Source of the DNA: Megaleporinus macrocephalus
Lineage: Eukaryota; Chordata; Actinopteri; Characiformes; Anostomidae
Direction: 5' to 3'
Assembly: GCA_021613375.1 (NCBI GenBank)
Contig: CM038705.1
Location: 9,323,095 to 9,387,094, forward strand
DNA: 64,000 nucleotides
Position numbers and translations under genes: made by a program. The first letter of the stretch is position 1. Each line of letters opens with the position of its first letter. This document shows, one piece after another, positions 39,401 to 48,400 of the stretch. The notes under the pieces are model-generated. The model was given only the letters and a program-made list of their open reading frames with translations, had not been told where the DNA came from and did not search any database.

Positions 39401-42400
39401 TGTTACTCTGGCTCTTAGCTCATCCAGCTTGTTTTCAAGGGAGCGAACATTAGCTAGCAACAGGCTAGGTAGCGGTGGCTGCGTAGCTCTCGTGAGTGGC
39501 GTTGCCGGGCCTTGCACAGTGCTGGTGGAGTGCGAGCGTAACAGAAAGCTGAAGTCAGAAAGGCTAAAGGTAAGTTCATGTTACAAATCTCCAGGAGTGC
39601 CTCTCTACTGTAACTAAATTTTCCAGATGTATACTGTACATTTACTATAAATACTAGGGACAAAATGAGTAATAAATAAAGTTGGCTACCGGAGGAACAC
39701 ACAAAGACGTCTGCCACGGTGGGCACCATCTTGGGGGTCTGTACAGCAGTGTTGGGGGTCTGATCTCTAAAAATCACTGTACAGCAGTGTTGGGGGTGTA
39801 ATCTCTAAAAAAACACTGTACAGCAGTGTTGAGGGTGTGATCTCTAAAAATCACTGTAAAGCAGTGTTCGAGGTCTGATCTCTAAAAATTACTGTACAGC
39901 AGTGTTGGGGGTGTAATCTCTAAAAAAACACTGTACAGCAGTGTTGAGGGTGTGATCTCTAAAAATCACTGTAAAGCACTGTTGGAGGTCTGATCTCTAA
40001 AAATTACTGTACAGCAGTGTTAGAGGTCTGATCTCTAAAACTCACTGTATTTTCACTTACTGGTATGACTTTTAAACAAATTAAAAATGTTGTTTATATA
40101 CACACAGGTCTATATATGTAATTAATGTCTCTGCTGTCTGGGTCTGTTACTACATGGTTCTGTTGTTGATATCAGCAGCACATTGGCAGCTTGTGAAGTG
40201 CCAGAAATTCAGCAGGCAGTTTGTTTGGACAATTTAATTACATTAATATAAAACTGAAGAAAAGCTCCAGCAGTGTCAGTTCTCATATTATTATTATTAC
40301 TTAGTCATAATAAGCTTTTTCCAGCTCCTGGCACCTGTAACGGTGGAGGAGACAGAGGAGGCGGATAAACACGCAAATGAGGATCAAAGTCTATAGTGAC
40401 AAAGACAGACAAAAACAGGCAGGAGCAAAACATAACTTACAGAAATGAAAAGCACGAAAGAAATTAACAACATGAAATCCATAGAAAACTTCGGACGAAG
40501 ACAGACTGCAAACACAGGGTATATATAACACAAGGTAACGAGAAGGAGCAGGTAACGGGACTGAAGACAAACGAGAAATGTGTGACAGGCAGGGCTAGGG
40601 CGGAGACAAGGAGCACATGGTCAAAACAAACAGCACGCGGACTGGACAGGACGTAAACACTAACTTTGACAGAGGAGGACAAGCAGGGCGTGACAGCACC
40701 CATATAGATAGTGTTTCTTTTGAACGCCCTGTCTTCTGTTTGGATCTTTAGGCTGTCCATCTTGTAGCTGTTTTTTCTCTTCCTCTTTTATCTTCACCTC
40801 TTTCATAATAACCTTTTCCAATGAACTTGTTCTTCTCAGGGTAAAAAAATAAGTCCAAAATAAGTGAGCTTTAAACGGTTTATCTTCCGGCTCCTTTCTG
40901 TGCTCATCCTCTAATGTGACTATTGTGCATGCGCACATCGCGATGGTGATTCTAAAACAATAAATGTTGCAGCCATAACGATTCTCCATAACATAGCTGA
41001 CCACCTCAGAGTTTCAGCAAACTCCAGTAGTTTCCTCAGGCTAGTATCATGTCTCTGGTTTCTTAATGCAGATCTATTAAATATCATAATACATTGTTCA
41101 CCATATTATTGTTTACTTATTATTACCTTATTATTGTTATGTATATTATTAACATCCATTGAGCCTTTATTAAAGCTAGCCTCACTGTGTGAATAAAAGA
41201 CATGACAGCTGATACAGATCACTTTACCTTGTAGGAATCCATGACCCCCATTTGAGTTTTCACTGCACAAGCTTAAGTTAAACCATCATCGCCTCTACAG
41301 CGGTAAAGTACAAAAACCAAGTTGAATTTATGTATTTGCGGTTGTCATCTATATGATCATACTAATGACACACGCACCTGCACAGAAATGTTGGATTGCT
41401 TTCCTGCTGCCCTATTAAAAAAAGGCTCTCAAAATACCCCTTGTTGTGAAATCATTGACTGCTAGACATGGACTGAGAGAAGCAGGATGGCCCTTTCTAC
41501 AAATTGCCCGTTTGATCCATCAACAAGCACAAGCAGCTCCCTGGACCATTTCCTGGACTGCTTCAGACTGGAACTGTATCGTCTTTAGCAATGAATCCAG
41601 GCTCAGTCTGGGACTCAAAGACAGTCGGGTTTGAGTGTGAAAACCTTGTGGTGAGAGCTTTAATCCTGCCTTTGCTGTGGAGCAACACACTGACTGATAC
41701 AACTGACTGATGTCATGTTTAGGGGAGCCATCGTATATGACAGTCCGTCACCCCTATTAGTGATACGAGGTGCAGGATCTACAGACTGTGTGCATCTGTG
41801 CACAAATGCGCTGCAGGATTCCAAACGGTACCTGTATGATTCCATGCCTAACCGCATTTTTTATCCAGGCTAGAGGCGGTCGAACTGGGGTACTTTCACG
41901 TTTTAGTTATACAGTTTTTTCCAATTAACTTAACCTTTCACTCAAAAAATCATCATTACATTCACACAAATTAAGAGTTCCTTCTTGGTGCATTACTTTT
42001 TTTTGACAATGAGTGTAGGTACTAGAGGTTAGTGTAGTACAGCTGCCTGTTTCTCCAATACATGTAAGCTTCCTCACTTTAACAAGAAACTATACCAGTA
42101 GAAGGCGATTTTACCTAATAACATACATACACAGCTATTTGGAACCTTCCATAACACCTTCTCGGTCATTACTGTATCATGACGTTGCCGACAAATAACA
42201 GAAATAAACAGCAAATGAAAAATCATGTTTTCAGAAAGAATATATACATCTGGAGCAGAAAAAAGAAAAGAAGGTGATGGTGGAAAATCTTAAAGAAAAA
42301 TATATGTTTTTTGTAGTGTTTACATTATAACATTTGTTAAATAGGGTTTGTCTACTAAAGCAGGTTTAACTTTAAGCCAGGTTTAGATACTTAGGTTTTG

Positions 42401-45400
42401 GTACAAAGTTTCTCAGTTACTCCCACTGCAAACAACAATGGACAAAATAAAAGTAAAACATATACATACTGCATTTATAGAGCATGTTGAGCTCCAATGT
42501 ATCTGTAGGACTCAGGTCAGAGCTTTGACCAATTACATCTTGGAACTGAGGGTCTTTGGTGATGATTGTTGGTCCTATCCAACTGCTAAAAAAGTTCTTG
42601 TCGGAGTGCATCAGAGACATGTAATCATAGGATGTTCCTTGTGTCGTGCTTTCATTTTCAGGCTTCTTATCAAATTCGTTCTGTTTTCCTGAAAGCAGTG
42701 AGCACACGAACAGCATGTTTAATAAATGCAGCACAGCTTGAATTAATTGTTGTACATCTGTTGCTTAATGAACAAAAAAAGACCAAAAGGTTGTACAAAC
42801 ATAGAAATGACCTTGAAGCATGTAGGTATAATCAATGGTCACATAGTTGTCTCGATCATATCTGTTCTCTTCATGATAGAAGCCCAGAGCATGAAGAAAC
42901 TGATGTTCCACAATGTTTATGTTTCCACACTCTTTTCCAATAGAAAGCTGCTGCCGTCCACCTTGTTTCCCAACAGCTGAGCAGCACCTGTAAAATCAGT
43001 CAGTGACTGGCATTTAGAAAACTTATGAAGTCTTATGAAATCTTCTTCTTATGAAGTCTTTTTTGGAAGCGTTCACTGAGCCTAGGGCAGGACTTATGGT
43101 GAAAATACACTGTCTACATATAAATCTTGTCTAGTTATTAATTTAGATTCCTGTGTAAAGTCAGATAATTGTTTCTAAACACATTTTATATGTCAATAAT
43201 TAAATGCTGAAACATATGCAAACCGTGAACTATGGAGTATTGAATGGTGGAGCTAGACTGTTGTTTTTTTATTTTTGTGCTCAGGCACAATTTTGGGCAT
43301 GACGCCTCCCTTTAAATCATAAATACTAGAGCCAAAATTAGCAGAACAGCTTAGTGTCCATATTTACATTTCCTAAGAATGATGAGATCAAGATGAGGTG
43401 AATTAATTTAGTTAAGAGTTACGCTAATAGAGAGCTGAACATTCATACAATCTGTAAGATGATGTTTCATATGGTTTTGGCATTTTACACTAAAGGTAGA
43501 TATTAAGCAAACCCTGCTAGTCTTGTTTGGCTAGTTAGCAAGTTAATGACACTACTGCTGTAATACACAATATAAACCTCCACAAAATACCATACCATAC
43601 TAAGTAAAACTGACAAGAGGTTTTAATGCTGAGAATAATGACTTTTAATGTATAACTGACTTGAGTAAAGACACATCCTTATACAGTCTCATAAAATTTC
43701 CCTTAGTGACAATTCAATGCCAGGAAGTACGTTTTCCTGGCAAAAACCAAAGCTTTAGCCAAAATCTTTGCGTCTACGTTTAAGAGAAAGAGGGGTCTGT
43801 ATGAAACACAAAGATTAGGAGCTCTGTTAGCTTACATAGCTTTAATAGAGTGAGTAATTTAATCTAAACTCAGGAGTAAATCAAGACCATTAGCAATTCT
43901 CAGATCTACAATATGAAGAGTCAGATTCTCAAAAAACAAGGACATATAAGTGTCATTAGACGTAGTCTCAGGCGTATAGAGGTCGGAATAGAAGGATTTA
44001 AAGGTTGCATTAATAACCAATGGATGGACACAAAATCTTCCTTAACGTCAATAATTTGTGGTATTGACCGGGGTGGAGACTGATGACTCAGAAGCCTAGA
44101 TGGTTTATCACAATACTCGTAATATGTACTACAATTTCTTGAATTTCCTTCTATCTACAAGCCTGCAAGAGTAACTTTTCAGCTTCAGAGGCTGTGAGAA
44201 GATCAAATTAGGTCTGCAGCTTGAGGCGACGGTTGAGTAGAGGTGGCGTTAGTGTAATATATAAGTTAGTGTAATAGCGATAAACTTATCCAGCTCTATA
44301 ATTTTGTTTAATAAATCCTGTATATTGGTTTTCTGTATTTATTTAAATGTGCCGTATAAGAAATAATTTGACCATACAAGTAGGCTTTGAATGATTCCCA
44401 AAAAAGAGAAGGAGAAGTAAAGTCAGTCCTATTAATAGTAATAAAATCATATATACAAGAAGAAATAGATGTATTAAATGCATCGTTCGAAAGCAATAGT
44501 GAGTTGAATCTCCAAATTGGTGAAGAGGAATGCCAATTTGTAAATTTTATATTCATTTTATGGGAGTTGCGATCCAAAATAATTATTAAATGAATCTCAG
44601 GAGACGGTTCCACAGGAGCTATCCACAAAAAAATAATTAATCCGTGAGTAGGTTTGATGTGGATGTAAATAGAACGAAAATTTCTTAGCTAAAATCTCCA
44701 AGGATCGAATTTCTTAGCTAAAACCTCCAAGGATCGACAATAGAGTTCCCAGTTATAAACTAAGAAATTACCTGGGACATTAATGTACGAGGGTTTGATT
44801 GATCCAGAGATGCAATTCATGTCACAATCCATAATCAGTAGTATTTAGAAATTAAATAGAAGAGAAAAGGCTTTGCATTAATGTAGGGTCATTCATATTG
44901 GGAGAATATATGTTCACCATTAGCACTAAAGTATTAAGTAAGGAACCCAAAACAATCAAATATCTACCATCTACATCTGCAGAAATATTATCACAGATAC
45001 ATTGAATCACTCTTTTATAATAATTAAATATATAATATATATATATAATTAAAATGCTTTCAACCCAAGAAAATTTCAGGCTAGAGAGATGTGTTTCTTG
45101 AAGAAATACTATATCAGCATTTAAACGTTTCAAATGAGCACTCATCTTTAGACCCTAACAATAATATAAGAACAAACTATAAAAATAAATAAACAATAAA
45201 TGCTAATCATCTTGACCGTTATAAAATGAGAAATACTAATAAATCTTAGAGTGTGGTCCTTATCCATTGAGGGTCATGTTTAGATTCTGTTCGAATACAG
45301 TTATGCAGCAAAGTACAAAGACCTGGTTAAAGGAAGGAAGAAAATAAAACATGACCAGGTAGGAGAGGGTCCGTATCCAGTGGAGGTATAGTTGAATAAG

Positions 45401-48400
45401 GTCAGCCCGAAAATGGATGTGCCCTCCAGTAAATAATGGTGAAATAAAAAACATACCTTAGAACAGGCATGCCACAAGCAGTTCTCTTCTTATTTCAAAA
45501 AGAAAACAATCAATGCATCAAAATAACTTAGTATGCAGCGCAACAGTAAACTAAATTGGAGTTTCAATAATAAAATCACTTGGAAACAGAGGCAACAAAC
45601 AAGCTCTCTGGCCATTTTCAAAACGTAAGCACAGTCCTTAAAATAATGCAGGCTCGCCATAATGAAGGCTTGCCAGGCTTGGGGGTTGGGGCAAGGGAGC
45701 AGTGGGCTTTGTCTATCTCAGGGCATTAGTCTAGCCCAGGCTGTGACCCCAAATATACTGATAGTTTGCCAGCGAGACTTACCACACCTGGCATTCAACT
45801 TGCCAAGCTCGTGGTTAAACTATAACTTTGCCCCAGACGGAACAGGAGCTCAAATCCTCTCCGATTTTGATCTACCTATTCATCCTTTACGCAAGCTTAT
45901 TTTTTCTAATGAGTTGCAACCCCTTAGGTATAACATTGGTCTGTTTTTTGAGCTTCTAGAAAGCCAATTCATCAAATTATACAATGGAAATTTGCTCAAA
46001 GATTCTATTTAACCCCATTAAAACGATACCATATGCACCTATCTACTTCTCCAAATTGCAACCTCTGTTCCCTGGGGATACTAGGTACTTTCCATCATTA
46101 CTTCTGGAGCTGTCCAACACTCGCTATTTTTTGGAGGAACTTAGCTAATAATATCTCTATCTTTTTGGGAAAAAATTCTGTTTGTCATCAGATTTATTTT
46201 TCTTGAATAATTTTTCAAATCTTCATCTTTATATATGGCAAAGAAATACGCTACTAGCTGCTTTTAAAGGAGCTAAGCTCTTATTAGCCAAGCGTTGGAA
46301 TTCTACAACCCTGTTATGTAGACAGCATTGGGCTCTAACGCTACTAGATATCATCTCAATGGAACTTTCTACAGCACGTATACATGGGGCCAAGGCCAAA
46401 ACAGTGGAAAGATGGAACATAGCTTTTGCTAAGGTGAAACTATTTGTTTCTTCTTGCAGTTGACGCTTGACTTTCTTAGATGTCTCTTTTATTTTCCGAT
46501 TTTAGTTTGAACTTTGATCTGAGATCTGCCAGGTTTTTTTTTTCTGGGGTGGGGGGCTCTGGTGAGCAGAGGGGATGTGGGCTGTTCTATACGTGAAATT
46601 GTTGAACTTGGTGTTATTTATTTATTTGTTGTTATTATTATTTTTTTCTCTCATTGATATGATCCCTCCTCCTCCATGTTAAAATAAAAACAGTTGTTAA
46701 AAAAAAAAAAAAAAAAAAAAGACGGTGAACATGTTCAGGACATAGCCTAAAAGATAGGCCCTCTTATCCATTACTTGCTGGGGTATTCAGATATGTCATT
46801 TTCCCTTTTCCTAAAAGGATGTCCTGAGACTTTTGACTCACCCTGTACAAATAGGATACGTTAAAGCACATAAGATACTACAATAATTCTGGCTAACTGA
46901 TCTTTTTAGGGCTTCAATCTCTTGTGTTGGTTCAAATCAATACCAAGTGCATTACTTTAGTCAAAACCCAACTGTTTAGAGTCACTGAAAAGTTTTGACT
47001 TTAGGAACATAATTGATTGACAGATTTTTAATCCAAAGATTAGTCTATAGCTGTGCAGTAATAAAGTAGTAGAACATAATAGCTAAACATATTGCATAGA
47101 CTTATAGAATTCACCGTACCCGTCTAGTGATTCCACAGAGATGTAGTCATCCTCTGTTGTCCAGGGCTTAAAGTCAATACATGCTTTCAGTCTCAGACGC
47201 TCAAAGGCTCTTAAAACAATTCCTTTCACGTTTATATCTGAAACAGCAGTCCCAGTTCATTTTGGTACACAAGCAATACAATCATGGGAAAGTCGTATCA
47301 GTAAAAAATGGATTTTCTTACTGAGAGTTTCATTTAGCACGTACGGGATATATCCCTTCCACCGGAACTGGTCTCCCAAGATCGCACTCCTTTGAAGCCG
47401 AACTTTGCCCTAATTTAAAACAGATTTAATTAACACTTAGTCAAACATGAGACAACAGAGAGTCACAAGATAACTATATATAAAACATATTACTGAGAAG
47501 TATTCCACTCACTTCCTTTATATCCCCTTCTCGAAGGTTCAAATCTGACACAGGAAAAATAGATAAATATGACTAACTGAAGGAACAAATTGTATATAAT
47601 GTCATGTAATACTAACATTTAAATATTTGATGTAAATCATAAACAGTAAAAAAAAGTAATGAAGAAATTATAGAAGTTTCCAAAATATTCAAAAGAGCTG
47701 TAAAATAATGCTATAAAAAATTAGCATCCAGAAACTCTCATATATCAAAAGTTCAAATCTCAAAGCAAATATGTATGTAAATAAATGATAGTATATCATT
47801 TATTTAAAAATATATTATTAATTAATTATTAATTAAAATTACTATCCTAAAATAACATTATTTATAATTTTATTTATTATTTATTGAAAAATATGGATAC
47901 ATACAAAGTACAAGGTGTGTTATTAGTCAGTATTTCCAACTTTCCACCCTCCCACCCCATGACGCATAACACATGTGCACCCTGTACCAAAAAAACACCA
48001 TACACCCGCCCAACCATCCCCTAGACATAAACCATGGTTATTTCAACAAGAGGTAACCAATATGAGTCCAGTTCCATTACACATGTGGACATGCACATAC
48101 ATATACAAACACAAACATAAAATAATACAAAAAGTCGCTATCAAAGGCAGTACTTTTTAGATTGTATCTTATACCACTGGTACAAATTAATATAAACTAA
48201 TAAGAGTAAAGGGCTCAACGACAGAGCTCTTCTAAGTACTATCAGGCATAGATTTAAGTTTACCTATATACATCAGAACAGGCTCCCAAATTAAAATTAA
48301 TTTGTTCTTATAACCTCTAAGTGAGTATTTTATCTTCTCCAAGTGTATGACATGCATCAAGTCACACAGCCACATAGATGTTTTGGAAGGAATTTTCCAA

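Noticed and set aside
40720..41004. Lys/Glu-rich minus frame next to the solo LTR
   Set aside because: No recognisable domain, no splice context tying it to the meprin-like gene, and the frame runs into the LTR.
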